Below are positions 6,462 through 14,358 of a stretch of 24,865 nucleotides of DNA, in pieces. Source of the stretch: an uncultured bacterium. GTDB lineage: Bacteria > Actinomycetota > Aquicultoria > SKW223. Position 1 is the stretch's first letter. Every line of letters begins with the position of its first letter. The position numbers were made by a program, and so were the translations under genes. The notes beneath the pieces were generated by a model that worked only from the letters and a program-made list of their open reading frames with translations, ran no database searches and had not been told where the DNA came from. The stretch lies in contig CALIRS010000025.1 in NCBI GenBank assembly GCA_938042205.1, positions 1 to 24,865 on the forward strand, written 5' to 3'.

Positions 6462-7604
6462 TCATGCTTTTCTTTTTAAAGACCAGATAGCCGCAATAAG
6501 AAATACGCTTGCAAAACCAACTAAAGCTGCAATATCTGTCCAGATTTTTTCTAATCCCCAGCCTCTAAGCATTACAGAACGACAGGCATTTACCGAATAT
6601 GTTGGAGGTATAAGGTAGGAAGCAGGCCTTATCCATGAAGGTATCGCCTCCAGAGGCCAGAAAATTCCCGCAAGTAAAAACGTCGGCAATACTATAAACG
6701 GTAGAAATTGAATCGCCTGTGCTTCCCTTTTTGCTAAACTCGAAAGTAATATCCCTAAACTAAGACTAACGATTGCTAATAACGCAATTACTACAAAAGC
6801 AAGTATTATATTCCCAACTATCATTATGTTAAAAACTGTGATACCTATGGCAAGAAGTATTATAGTTTGTAATGTACCAATAATGCTGAAAGCAATTGCA
6901 TACCCAAATACAATCTCCGCTTCTTTTAATGGTGTCGAAAGAAGCCTTTCCAGATTCCCTGATGTTCTTTCCCCAACAAATGTTATAAGTGTAAGGAGGG
7001 CGGTCAGGAAAAACACTACATACGACATAATCCCTGGCACAAAGAAATCCATAAACTCTGCATTCTCACCATAGATAGGGTTATCTGTATCCAATATAAT
7101 CGGTGATTCACTTCCAGCTTTCCTCATTGTTTCTATGACTGCGTCGCTCACATTCTTTATGATTGCATTGGCTACATTTACATTACTTTTATCTAATTTC
7201 ACCTTAATAATCGCATTCTTCAAGAAAGAAGGATTTCGAATTCTTTTATATAAATCCCTTGTGAAATGTTTCGGAAAGATGATTACTCCATACGCTTCAC
7301 CATTTTCAACACGGTGAATCCCATCTTCAACGTCCTCGACATATTCTAAAGTCAGTATGTCATCTTTTAAGTTAGAAATAATATCCTTGGAAATGGATAC
7401 GGTAATATTTGTTCCAGGGTCTCTAAACCCCTTATCATCATTGACTACCACCACTCGCACATCTCTCACGTCACCGCTAAATGCAATACCGAAAACAAAC
7501 ATTGCAATAACCGGTGCTACAAACATTAACGCAAGAGTTCTTTTGTCGTTTCTCAATTCCCTGAAGGTTCTCCTGGCAATACTTAGAGTCCTTCTAACAC
7601 TCAT
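6462..7604 (-). CDS. ABC-2 type exporter permease
   Basis: The 380-residue integral membrane protein has the ABC-2 (NatB/YhhJ/DrrB-like) layout. One N-terminal membrane segment (about 24-42) is followed by an extracytoplasmic domain of about 140 residues and then five to six hydrophobic segments (about 185-375). Start GTG/ATG context: the ATG at 7604 overlaps the stop of the ATPase gene by four bases (ATGA), so the two are translationally coupled. Together they should form a dimeric exporter. The cargo (drug, lipid or sodium-type ion) cannot be read from the sequence. No dedicated regulator sits next to the pair. Confidence 0.9.
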   Translation of the reverse strand: MSVRRTLSIARRTFRELRNDKRTLALMFVAPVIAMFVFGIAFSGDVRDVRVVVVNDDKGFRDPGTNITVSISKDIISNLKDDILTLEYVEDVEDGIHRVENGEAYGVIIFPKHFTRDLYKRIRNPSFLKNAIIKVKLDKSNVNVANAIIKNVSDAVIETMRKAGSESPIILDTDNPIYGENAEFMDFFVPGIMSYVVFFLTALLTLITFVGERTSGNLERLLSTPLKEAEIVFGYAIAFSIIGTLQTIILLAIGITVFNIMIVGNIILAFVVIALLAIVSLSLGILLSSLAKREAQAIQFLPFIVLPTFLLAGIFWPLEAIPSWIRPASYLIPPTYSVNACRSVMLRGWGLEKIWTDIAALVGFASVFLIAAIWSLKRKA

Positions 7605-8350
7605 GTCCTCGCGTTCCTTTTTGCAAAAATCAAGAAAGCTTCCTCCAGAGATTTAGTATTGGAGATTCGGATGATTTCTTCCGGAGTGCCTTCAGCAATA
7701 AGGTTTCCCTGCCTGAGCAGTCCAACTTTATCGCAACGTGCAGCTTCGTCCATATAATGTGTGGTAAGCAATATAGTTACACCCTTCTCTTTAATCAAAC
7801 CAAAGTAATCCCAGAATGAAGCTCTCAGCTCAGGATCAATACCTACTGTTGGTTCGTCCAGTAAAAGAAGCTGAGGACTATGGACCATGCTGCATGCGAG
7901 TGAAACTCTATGCTTCATTCCACCACTTAAGTTTGAAACTAATTCGTCCTTCCATTTCTCCAGATTTATGAATCCAAGCAGTTCTTCTGTCCGTTCTGTG
8001 ATTCTCTTTTTTGACAGCCCAAATATTTCACCATACAGTTCAATGTTTTGACGAACTGTAAGATTTAAGTAGAGCGCGGTATCCTGAGGCATGTATCCCA
8101 CCTCTGATAATATGTCTTTATCAGGCATTCTTTCCCCAAGTACATATGCATCACCCTCAGTGGGTTTCAGAAGCCCTAATAAAAGTTTTATCAGGGTAGT
8201 TTTCCCGGCACCGTTAGGTCCCAGTAGTCCATAGACAACACTTTTTTCCACTCGTAGATTCAGACGACTGAGTGCCGTAAAAATTCCGTACCTTTTTGTC
8301 AGGTTTACTGTCTCAATGGCGTAAGGTAGAGATTCCATCTTCTGTCTCAT
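7601..8350 (-). CDS. ABC exporter ATP-binding subunit
   Basis: This 249-residue cytoplasmic ATPase powers the adjacent ABC-2 permease. All motifs are intact: Walker A GPNGAGKT (44-51), Q-loop Gln89 (MPQD), signature LSGGM (141-145), Walker B LLLLDEP (161-167) and switch His198 (TTHYMDEA). It falls in the drug/daunorubicin-type DrrA/CcmA-like ATPase group. ATG at 8350 has no Shine-Dalgarno. A perfect TATAAT on the minus strand (8370-8365) lies 14 bases upstream, which would give a leader of only about 8 bases. The next in-frame ATG (8338) is an alternative but also lacks a ribosome site. The gene is first in a probable ATPase - permease - cysM unit. Confidence 0.92.
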   Translation of the reverse strand: MRQKMESLPYAIETVNLTKRYGIFTALSRLNLRVEKSVVYGLLGPNGAGKTTLIKLLLGLLKPTEGDAYVLGERMPDKDILSEVGYMPQDTALYLNLTVRQNIELYGEIFGLSKKRITERTEELLGFINLEKWKDELVSNLSGGMKHRVSLACSMVHSPQLLLLDEPTVGIDPELRASFWDYFGLIKEKGVTILLTTHYMDEAARCDKVGLLRQGNLIAEGTPEEIIRISNTKSLEEAFLIFAKRNART

Positions 8351-8364
8351 ATCTGTTCTTTAAA

Positions 8365-8370
8365 ATTATA
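8365..8370 (-). promoter_or_regulatory. Candidate -10 box for the ABC exporter genes
   Basis: A consensus TATAAT on the minus strand ends 14 bases before the ATG at 8350. The -35 region at 17-base spacing (ATAGCT) is poor. The implied transcript start is only a few bases before the ATG. Confidence 0.45.
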
Positions 8371-8499
8371 TATCTGTTGTGGCTGTTAGCTATTGGTTAT
8401 TTGCTGTATGGTGTGAATAGCTGGCAATTTGCTGTTGGTTGTAGATTTTGTTTGTAAGTCGTTAGTTAATAACGAGCGGCCAATAACTCACACCCATGA

Positions 8500-8587
8500 T
8501 GGCGGAGGGAGAGGGATTTGAACCCCCGGCGGCTTTCACCGCTACGGTTTTCAAGACCGTCGCCTTCGTCCACTCGGCCATCCCTCC
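8500..8587 (-). tRNA. tRNA-Ser (anticodon UGA)
   Basis: On the minus strand the acceptor GGAGGGA (8587-8581) pairs with TCCCTCC (8510-8504), followed by discriminator G and an encoded CCA (8502-8500). The anticodon arm ACGGT-CTTGAAA-ACCGT gives anticodon TGA. A long variable arm (GCGGTGAAAGCCGC) marks a class II serine tRNA. The T-loop GGTTCAAATCC is canonical. It reads UCA and wobble UCN serine codons. Confidence 0.97.
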
Positions 8588-8594
8588 ATCATTC

Positions 8595-8623
8595 AAGATA
8601 CCTGAGAAAATATTCTTATTCAA
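8595..8623 (-). promoter_or_regulatory. Promoter of tRNA-Ser
   Basis: On the minus strand TTGAAT (8623-8618) and TATCTT (8600-8595) are separated by exactly 17 bases. The -10 box ends seven bases before the mature tRNA 5' end, so the primary transcript would have almost no 5' leader. Confidence 0.6.
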
Positions 8624-8658
8624 GATTCGCTAAGCAAAAATGCCATTACCTTGAGCTT

Positions 8659-8687
8659 TTGACTGGCTTTATTCAAAATAAGATAAT
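8659..8687 (+). promoter_or_regulatory. Promoter of the heme O synthase gene (near-leaderless)
   Basis: TTGACT (8659-8664) and GATAAT (8682-8687) have exact 17-base spacing. The expected transcript start (about 8694) lies only some six bases before the ATG at 8700, matching the lack of any Shine-Dalgarno. It is divergent from the tRNA-Ser promoter, whose boxes lie 36 bases to the left. Confidence 0.65.
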
Positions 8688-8699
8688 TATTTGCCAGTA

Positions 8700-9587
8700 A
8701 TGACTGAAACCCGGAATAATGTATTTCATCAGCGTTTAAGAGCTTATTATCAGCTCACAAAGCCAAAAACAGTCTGGCTTCTGGTTTTTGTCGGCTTTGC
8801 TACTGGTGTTCTTCTTTATCCGGAAAGCAGTTTTTCTTTTTCAGTATTTGGAATTGGATTTCTGGCGTTGCTTCTCTCTGTAGCCGGAACAAATGCCGTT
8901 ACTAACTGGATTGACCGCGATATAGACAGCATCATGGAAAGAACTTCAAAGAGGCCCCTTCCAAGAGGAGAACTTACCCCCAGAGCAGCTCTCTTATTCG
9001 GGCTTTCTACCTTTTCTTCTGGCTGTCTATTAACCGCTCTTATCTCCCCCAGATCCATTCTTTTTCTCATTCTCGGATTCTTATTTTCAGCCATCATCTA
9101 CAACGGTTACCTTAAAAGACGTTCTCCACTTAACATCATTTTTGCGTCTCCGGCAGGAATGATGCCTGTTCTCTTTATGTGGCATTTTTTAGAGCAAAAA
9201 TTAAACATGACTCCGTTACTTCTGGGATTTCTGGTAGTCCTCTGGACTCCCTCTCATATCTGGAGTCTGGCAATCTTTTTTGCCTCTGATTATGGAAAGG
9301 CAAAAATACCCATGTTGCCTCTTGTTGCTGGAGAAGCCTGGACAGCAAGAGTAATTGCATTTTTTAACCTGCTACTCGTTTTTGTCTCAAGCTGGCTTTC
9401 AGTGATTGATTTTTTTAATAGATTCTATTTCTTAAGTGTTCTCGCCCTTAATGCAGTGCTTCTCACTTTAACAATAAAAGTGCTTCTCAATCCAGCGCCA
9501 GTGAATTCTTTCAGGTTGTTCAAATTTTCAAGCCTCTACCTTGCTTTACTCTTTTTGATTATGATTTTCGACAGGCTTCTCTTCTAA
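8700..9587 (+). CDS. ctaB: Protoheme IX farnesyltransferase (heme O synthase), UbiA family
   Basis: This polytopic membrane prenyltransferase (about 295 residues, eight or nine hydrophobic segments) is predicted to attach a farnesyl group to heme B, giving heme O for haem-copper oxidases. The signature N-x3-D-x3-D is NWIDRDIDSIMERTSKRPL. The second loop YNGYLKRRSPLNII and the DYGKAKIPMLP motif are specific to the CyoE/CtaB branch rather than to UbiA or menaquinone enzymes. I choose ATG 8700 over the TTG at 8691 because a strong promoter puts the transcript start at about 8694. The stop overlaps that of the convergent seryl-tRNA synthetase in a shared CTAA (9584-9587). No oxidase subunit or ctaA gene is nearby, so it is an isolated copy and its partner oxidase must lie elsewhere. 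Confidence 0.87.
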   Translation: MTETRNNVFHQRLRAYYQLTKPKTVWLLVFVGFATGVLLYPESSFSFSVFGIGFLALLLSVAGTNAVTNWIDRDIDSIMERTSKRPLPRGELTPRAALLFGLSTFSSGCLLTALISPRSILFLILGFLFSAIIYNGYLKRRSPLNIIFASPAGMMPVLFMWHFLEQKLNMTPLLLGFLVVLWTPSHIWSLAIFFASDYGKAKIPMLPLVAGEAWTARVIAFFNLLLVFVSSWLSVIDFFNRFYFLSVLALNAVLLTLTIKVLLNPAPVNSFRLFKFSSLYLALLFLIMIFDRLLF

Positions 9588-10864
9588 ACCTGAGCAGTAA
9601 TTTTTTTAAGGCCATCCATATATGGTCTTAAAGCTTCAGGAATTTCTACCTCTCCGTTTTTTGTTTGATAATTCTCAAGGATAGCTGCTACTGTTCGCCC
9701 TATGGCAAGCCCAGACCCATTAAGTGTATGAACAAATTCAGGCTTTGATTTTTTATCTCTTTTAAATTTAATATTTGCCCTTCTTGCCTGAAAATCCTCA
9801 AAATTAGAACAGGATGAAACTTCTTTAAAATTGTTATATGAAGATAGCCAGACTTCAAGATCATATGTCTTAGCTGAAGAAAACCCGAGGTCACCTGTAC
9901 AGAGAAGCACTACTCTATATGGGAGTTCGAGGGCTTCAAGAATGGACGCCGCATCTTTTACCAGAGATTCCAGTTCCTCATATGAAGTTTCTGGAAGACT
10001 GAACTTTACAAGCTCAACCTTGTTAAACTGATGAACCCTGATCAATCCCTTAGTGTCTTTCCCATATGAACCAGCTTCTCTTCTGAAGCAGGGTGTATAA
10101 GAAACGTACTTTAAAGGCAATTCATCGGCTGCAAGTATTTCATCTCGATGAATGTTAGTTACTGGGACCTCAGCTGTGGGAATCAAATATAGATTATCTC
10201 TTTCCACCCAGAAAAGCTCATCTTTAAATTTTGGAAGCTGACCGGTTCCAAACATACTGTCTTCATTAACTAAAAAAGGAGGCAGCACCTCCCGATAACC
10301 ATTTTTCTTAACGTGAATATCAATCATAAAATTAACAAGGGCTCTTTCAAGCTGCGCCATGCTTCCGTACGTCATTACAAATCGAGACTTAGCAAGCTTA
10401 GAAGCTCTGCGCGGATCAAAAAGCCCGAGCCTTTCGCCAAGTTCCCAATGTGGTAAGGGTTCAAAATTGAATTTTCTTGTTTCACCCCACGTTATCACAG
10501 TAACATTGTCATTTTCGTCTTTGCCGTCGGGAACAGATTCATGAGGGATGTTGGGTAGAGAAATTAACTCTTCATAAAGCTTTCTTTCAATCTCGTCAGT
10601 CTTTGTTTCTAACTCAGGGATTCTGTCACCAATACCTCTAACTTCCTCAATAATTTGAGTAGCGTTCTCGCCTTTTCTCTTGAGCTCTGCCACTTCCTTA
10701 GACAAACGATTTCTCTTTTCTTTTAGTTCCTGAACTTCTTGAATAAGTTTTCTTCTCTCTTCATCGAGCTCAAGCAAGCGGTTAATATCATACTCGATAC
10801 CTCTCCTTTCGAGTCCTTTCTTAAATCTTTCTGGACTTTCCCGAATCAACCTTATATCATGCAC
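9584..10864 (-). CDS. serS: Seryl-tRNA synthetase
   Basis: The 426-residue class II aminoacyl-tRNA synthetase charges tRNA-Ser (and tRNA-Sec if present). The N-terminal antiparallel coiled-coil arm (about 28-100, rich in E/K/R/L) contacts the long variable arm of tRNA-Ser. The catalytic domain carries the TAEVP serine-binding loop (230-234), motif 2 CFRREAGSYGKDTKG (259-273) and motif 3 GSGLAIGRT (383-391). The length is normal for bacterial SerS. The start is GTG 10864, with GGGGGAATGTGAAGA upstream. The tRNA-Ser(UGA) gene lies only 1 kb away on the same strand, but separated by ctaB. It may be co-transcribed with pheA upstream (93-base gap); no T-box leader is seen. Confidence 0.98.
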   Translation of the reverse strand: MHDIRLIRESPERFKKGLERRGIEYDINRLLELDEERRKLIQEVQELKEKRNRLSKEVAELKRKGENATQIIEEVRGIGDRIPELETKTDEIERKLYEELISLPNIPHESVPDGKDENDNVTVITWGETRKFNFEPLPHWELGERLGLFDPRRASKLAKSRFVMTYGSMAQLERALVNFMIDIHVKKNGYREVLPPFLVNEDSMFGTGQLPKFKDELFWVERDNLYLIPTAEVPVTNIHRDEILAADELPLKYVSYTPCFRREAGSYGKDTKGLIRVHQFNKVELVKFSLPETSYEELESLVKDAASILEALELPYRVVLLCTGDLGFSSAKTYDLEVWLSSYNNFKEVSSCSNFEDFQARRANIKFKRDKKSKPEFVHTLNGSGLAIGRTVAAILENYQTKNGEVEIPEALRPYMDGLKKITAQV

Positions 10865-10956
10865 TCTTCACATTCCCCCGGATACCTCACGGTCATTCTC
10901 AAACCATATATTTTCCTCAATTCAAGATCAGTTCCTGTTTTTCAAACTACTTTCAG

Positions 10957-11784
10957 TTAGATGCTTCTCGGGTAAGAGCCAAGCACTTTTAGTTTAGCAG
11001 TTTTACAAGCGAGGCAATTAAGAGCTGTCTGTATTACTTCATCATCAATATGTCCTTCCATATCAATAAAGAAACAGTAACTCCCGAACTTTTCCTTAGT
11101 TGGCCTTGATGCAATTTTGGTAAGGTTTATATAACGGTAGCTGAACTCCTGAAGTATTTCCAGGAGCCCACCTGGCCTATCCTCCGCTATAAAACAGACT
11201 ATTGAAGTCTTATCGTAACCTGTTTTAGGAGACTTTTCCTTACCAATAATCACAAATCGAGTCAGATTATCTTCGTAATCAGAAATATCTTTTAAAAGAA
11301 TTTCTAAGTTGTAAAGCCTGGCTGCAAATAGATTCCCAATAGCTGCAATTTCCTTATCTTGAAGGTCGGCTACTTTTTTTACAGCATCTGCAGTGCTTAA
11401 GGCTGGTATAATTTCAATTTCCCCAAAAGTAGAACGCAAAGAATTTCGACATTGAGCGGAAGCCTGCGGATGTGAAACTACCTTCTTAATATCTTTGACA
11501 ACAGCTCCTGGAACACCTATCAAATAGTGTTTCACCTCCAGGACAATTTCTTTCTCAATTAAAACATCGCCATTAAAAGCCATGTAATCAAGAGTCTCTG
11601 TAACTGATCCCTCAATTGAATTTTCAATAGGCACAATACCTTTAGAGCATTCACCTTTTTCAACTGCCCTAATAACATCGACCACTGTTGGGAATGGAAC
11701 AAATTCTTCTTTTCCGGGATCATACGCTTTCGTCAAAGCTTCTTCCGTATAAGTTCCTGGCGGACCCAAGAAAGCAATTCTCAC
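10957..11784 (-). CDS. pheA: Prephenate dehydratase with ACT domain
   Basis: This 275-residue cytoplasmic enzyme converts prephenate to phenylpyruvate in phenylalanine synthesis. The catalytic PDT domain (1-181) begins FLGPPGTYTEEA and holds the essential TRF motif (Thr175-Arg176-Phe177, in DNLTRFVIIG). The ACT regulatory domain (about 192-270) contains GGLLEIL and IASRPTKEKFGSY, the ESRP-like site that binds phenylalanine for feedback inhibition. It is monofunctional, with no chorismate mutase domain. The start is GTG 11784, with GGAGGT seven bases upstream. It reads in the same direction as DUF4446 (72-base gap) and serS (92-base gap). Confidence 0.96.
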   Translation of the reverse strand: MRIAFLGPPGTYTEEALTKAYDPGKEEFVPFPTVVDVIRAVEKGECSKGIVPIENSIEGSVTETLDYMAFNGDVLIEKEIVLEVKHYLIGVPGAVVKDIKKVVSHPQASAQCRNSLRSTFGEIEIIPALSTADAVKKVADLQDKEIAAIGNLFAARLYNLEILLKDISDYEDNLTRFVIIGKEKSPKTGYDKTSIVCFIAEDRPGGLLEILQEFSYRYINLTKIASRPTKEKFGSYCFFIDMEGHIDDEVIQTALNCLACKTAKLKVLGSYPRSI

Positions 11785-11856
11785 TTTCTACCTCCATTTT
11801 CAGGCTCTAAAACTTAATAGTAAATTGATTTATTATTCAGGTTATCTTTCTTTTAT

Positions 11857-12336
11857 TCAAGCCTTCAGTTTCTCTGCAGCATTCTTTATTGCTTCTTTCT
11901 CCTCATCAGAAAGCGGTACCTCAGATGAGAAGCCTGATATGGGTTTACAATAAAAACGAGAGTCAGTCCTGCTATTTAGTGAGGTAATCACCACTCCTTT
12001 ACCTTTTTCATCCAGTAAAGCTAAAGAGAAGCTAAGATTACCTCCTGTGTCCTTAAATGGATTGTATCTAACCAGGCTAACACCGACAATAGCTGACTCT
12101 AACTTTAGCTTAAGCTGTTCCACATTAGAAGAAACATCTGCCAGAAAATCTTCCAGAGCTTCAGTTTTTTCCAGTAATTTGTTAACAGAATCTACCACTG
12201 AAGGCTTGCCTGATTCCCTTTTTAAAATTTGAAGATATTTAGTCGCTTTTCTGATTCTTATGGTTAACCAGATAAGCCATATTAAAAAAATAAAAGCTAC
12301 TATTGCTATTACAGCTTCGAACGTTAACATGGACAT
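11857..12336 (-). CDS. DUF4446 family membrane-anchored protein
   Basis: A protein of about 160 residues with one N-terminal membrane segment (about 9-27), a charged coiled-coil-prone stretch (about 30-85), and the DUF4446 core. The core is recognisable by VRYNPFKDTGGNLSFSLALLD and the VVITSLNSR...FYCKPI strand pair. The function of the family is unknown. Starts are ambiguous: GTG 12351, ATG 12345 and ATG 12336 are in frame. I pick ATG 12336 because the only GGAG (12349-12346) is nine bases before it and would be too close for the others. It is divergent from larB, with 51 bases between the start codons. DUF4446 genes are often found beside chromosome-partition genes in Firmicutes; none is seen here. 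Confidence 0.8.
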   Translation of the reverse strand: MSMLTFEAVIAIVAFIFLIWLIWLTIRIRKATKYLQILKRESGKPSVVDSVNKLLEKTEALEDFLADVSSNVEQLKLKLESAIVGVSLVRYNPFKDTGGNLSFSLALLDEKGKGVVITSLNSRTDSRFYCKPISGFSSEVPLSDEEKEAIKNAAEKLKA

Positions 12337-12387
12337 TTCAGACATCTCCACATCTCATGTCTTAAGTTAATAGTTTAAAATAAAGTT

Positions 12388-13158
12388 ATGATGGATTACG
12401 AGTCTGTCATTGAAATTCTTCATCTTCTTGAAAAAGGGATTATCAGCGCGGAAGAAGCCGCGCGAAGAATTTCTCTTACACCATTTTTAAAGCTTGATGA
12501 AATAACAATCGACTCCAGCAGGTTTTTAAGAAAAAAAGCGCCTGAAACGATATTTTGTCTTCATAAAACTCCTGAACAGGTGAAAAAATCATTTGTAGCC
12601 TGCAGTAAAGTCCACTCGAATATTCTGGGAACCAAAGCTAATTCCCAGCAGTTCGAGCTGGTCAAGGAAGAGTTTTCTGAAGCTGAGTTTTTTCCAGCAT
12701 CGGGCGTAATTCGATTGATTCGAAGAGAAATTCAAAAAGCCGGGAAAGTGATTGTGGTTACTGCTGGAGCCTCAGATTTCCCAGTAGGTGAAGAGGCAAA
12801 GCTTTCCGCTGAGTTTTTTGGCAGTTTTACAGAAATAATAAGTGATGTGGGAATCGCTGGAGTTCACAGATTGGCAGAGGTGATCGAAAAATTCAACGGC
12901 GCAAATGCTATCATTTGTTGCGCCGGCATGGAAGGCGCTCTTCCTTCCCTTATTGCCGGAATATTTCCGGTACCTGTAATTGGTGTTCCCACCTCTATTG
13001 GGTATGGCGCTTCCTTTGGTGGTGTTTCCGCCCTACTATCGATGCTGAATTCTTGTGCTGAAGGGCTGGCGGTGGTTAATATCGATAATGGCTTTGGAGC
13101 CGGTTACCTGGCTTCAAAAATAAACTTAATGGTAGAAAAGGCAAAAAGCTCTTCTTAA
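12388..13158 (+). CDS. larB: LarB: pyridinium-3,5-biscarboxylic acid mononucleotide synthase
   Basis: The 256-residue enzyme performs the first step of nickel-pincer nucleotide cofactor synthesis. It carboxylates and hydrolyses nicotinic acid adenine dinucleotide to pyridinium-3,5-biscarboxylic acid mononucleotide. The N-terminal region (LLEKGIISAEEAARRI) is the family signature. The C-terminal half (about 115-250) is a PurE-like AIR-carboxylase fold with VTAGASDFPVGEEA, CCAGMEGALPSL and GVPTSIGYGASFGG. No Shine-Dalgarno precedes ATG 12388. A TAAAAT box (12376-12381) six bases upstream suggests a leaderless transcript. larC follows 13 bases later. The larE sulfurtransferase and a larA-type racemase are not in the window. 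Confidence 0.95.
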   Translation: MMDYESVIEILHLLEKGIISAEEAARRISLTPFLKLDEITIDSSRFLRKKAPETIFCLHKTPEQVKKSFVACSKVHSNILGTKANSQQFELVKEEFSEAEFFPASGVIRLIRREIQKAGKVIVVTAGASDFPVGEEAKLSAEFFGSFTEIISDVGIAGVHRLAEVIEKFNGANAIICCAGMEGALPSLIAGIFPVPVIGVPTSIGYGASFGGVSALLSMLNSCAEGLAVVNIDNGFGAGYLASKINLMVEKAKSSS

Positions 13159-13171
13159 GGACGGGAGGGAA

Positions 13172-14353
13172 ATGGAAAAGATAGCATATTTTGATTGTTT
13201 TTCAGGAATATCAGGAGATATGGCAGTAGCAGCGCTTCTTGACGCAGGTGCTACAATTGAACCTCTTTTAAGAGTGCTCGAATCGCTTCCTATTGAAAAA
13301 CCTGAGCTTAAGGTTGAAAAAGTTACTGAGAACGGTATTTCAGGTACTCGCTTTACAGTTCTGGAGCCTTCGCGAACTGAAGAGAGAAATTACGCTGATA
13401 TTAAGAAGATTATAAAGGACGCAAAAATTTCCAGGAATGCGAAACGAATAGCTTCCAAGATTCTCTTTAATTTAGCCGAGGCTGAAGCAAAAATACATAG
13501 CATTCCTCTGAAAAAAGTTCAGTTCCACGAACTTGGCGCCATTGATACCATCACCGATATTTTAGGAGTGGCCATTTTTCTTGAGGAACTTGGCATTGGA
13601 GAAGTATGGAGTTCAAAAGTTCCTGCAGGCAGCGGTGAAGTGAGCACAGAACATGGCGTTTTGCCAGTTCCTGCACCAGCAACACTTGAGATTCTGAAGG
13701 GAGTACCCCTGGATGAGCGCAAACATACAGGTGAAGTGACAACTCCAACAGGTGCTGCTGTAATTAAATCATTAGCTTCGAAATTTATTGCTCCTGGCAA
13801 CTTAGTTGTAGAAAAGATTGGGTATGGTTTCGGGCATTTTAAACGTGAAAGGCCTAATTTTCTCCGAGTAATTATTGGAACAAAAGCTCGAATTGAAGAG
13901 TCTCTTTTTGAAGTACGTGCAAATATCGATGACTCCACTGCGGAAATGATTTCTGAAACCGTAAACTCACTACTCGAAAAGGGTGCTCTTGATGCCTGGG
14001 TAGAACAGGCGCTAATGAAAAAAGGTCGTCCAGGGGTTATTCTTTCTTTTCTCTGCAGCCAAGAAGACCTCGACAGACTTATTGATGAAGTTTTCAGGGG
14101 CACAAGCACTATCGGAATCAGATTTCATTCTGTCGAAAGACGTGTTCTTCCAAGACGAATCGAAGCAGTGGATACCCCTTATGGCCAAATTAGAGTGAAG
14201 GTTTCGGGTACCGGTAAAAAGACAAAAATCGCTGCCGAATTCGATGACTGCGTGCAGCTTGCCAGTAAATTTGGATTACCTGTCGACGCCATCAAAAGAG
14301 AAGCTGAATATCGTTGTGCGTTAAGGCTTGGCTTGATCGAAAAAGAAGAGTAA
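13172..14353 (+). CDS. larC: LarC: nickel-pincer cofactor nickel-insertion protein (continuous ORF)
   Basis: The 393-residue cyclometallase inserts nickel into pyridinium-3,5-bisthiocarboxylic acid mononucleotide, using CTP, to complete the nickel-pincer cofactor. The signature FDCFSGISGDM is at 7-17. HELGAIDTITDILG (119-132) and STEHGVLPVPAPAT (158-171) are the conserved metal/nucleotide regions. In Lactiplantibacillus plantarum the protein is made from larC1/larC2 by programmed frameshift, but here it is one uninterrupted frame. It has a good ribosome site (GGGAGG) before ATG 13172 and forms an operon with larB. It ends five bases before the stop of a convergent gene. Confidence 0.95.
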   Translation: MEKIAYFDCFSGISGDMAVAALLDAGATIEPLLRVLESLPIEKPELKVEKVTENGISGTRFTVLEPSRTEERNYADIKKIIKDAKISRNAKRIASKILFNLAEAEAKIHSIPLKKVQFHELGAIDTITDILGVAIFLEELGIGEVWSSKVPAGSGEVSTEHGVLPVPAPATLEILKGVPLDERKHTGEVTTPTGAAVIKSLASKFIAPGNLVVEKIGYGFGHFKRERPNFLRVIIGTKARIEESLFEVRANIDDSTAEMISETVNSLLEKGALDAWVEQALMKKGRPGVILSFLCSQEDLDRLIDEVFRGTSTIGIRFHSVERRVLPRRIEAVDTPYGQIRVKVSGTGKKTKIAAEFDDCVQLASKFGLPVDAIKREAEYRCALRLGLIEKEE

Positions 14354-14358
14354 ACAGG

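Noticed and set aside
8459..8475. Hairpin TCGTTA-N5-TAACGA downstream of tRNA-Ser as a terminator
   Set aside because: The stem is short, AT-rich and not followed by a T-run on the minus strand.
8518..8700. 60-residue plus-strand frame across tRNA-Ser
   Set aside because: It is the complement of the tRNA and of two promoters, with an Arg/Ser-rich composition typical of a shadow frame.
13519..14109. 196-residue minus-strand frame inside larC
   Set aside because: It is a serine/threonine-rich antisense shadow of larC codons, with no motif or ribosome site.
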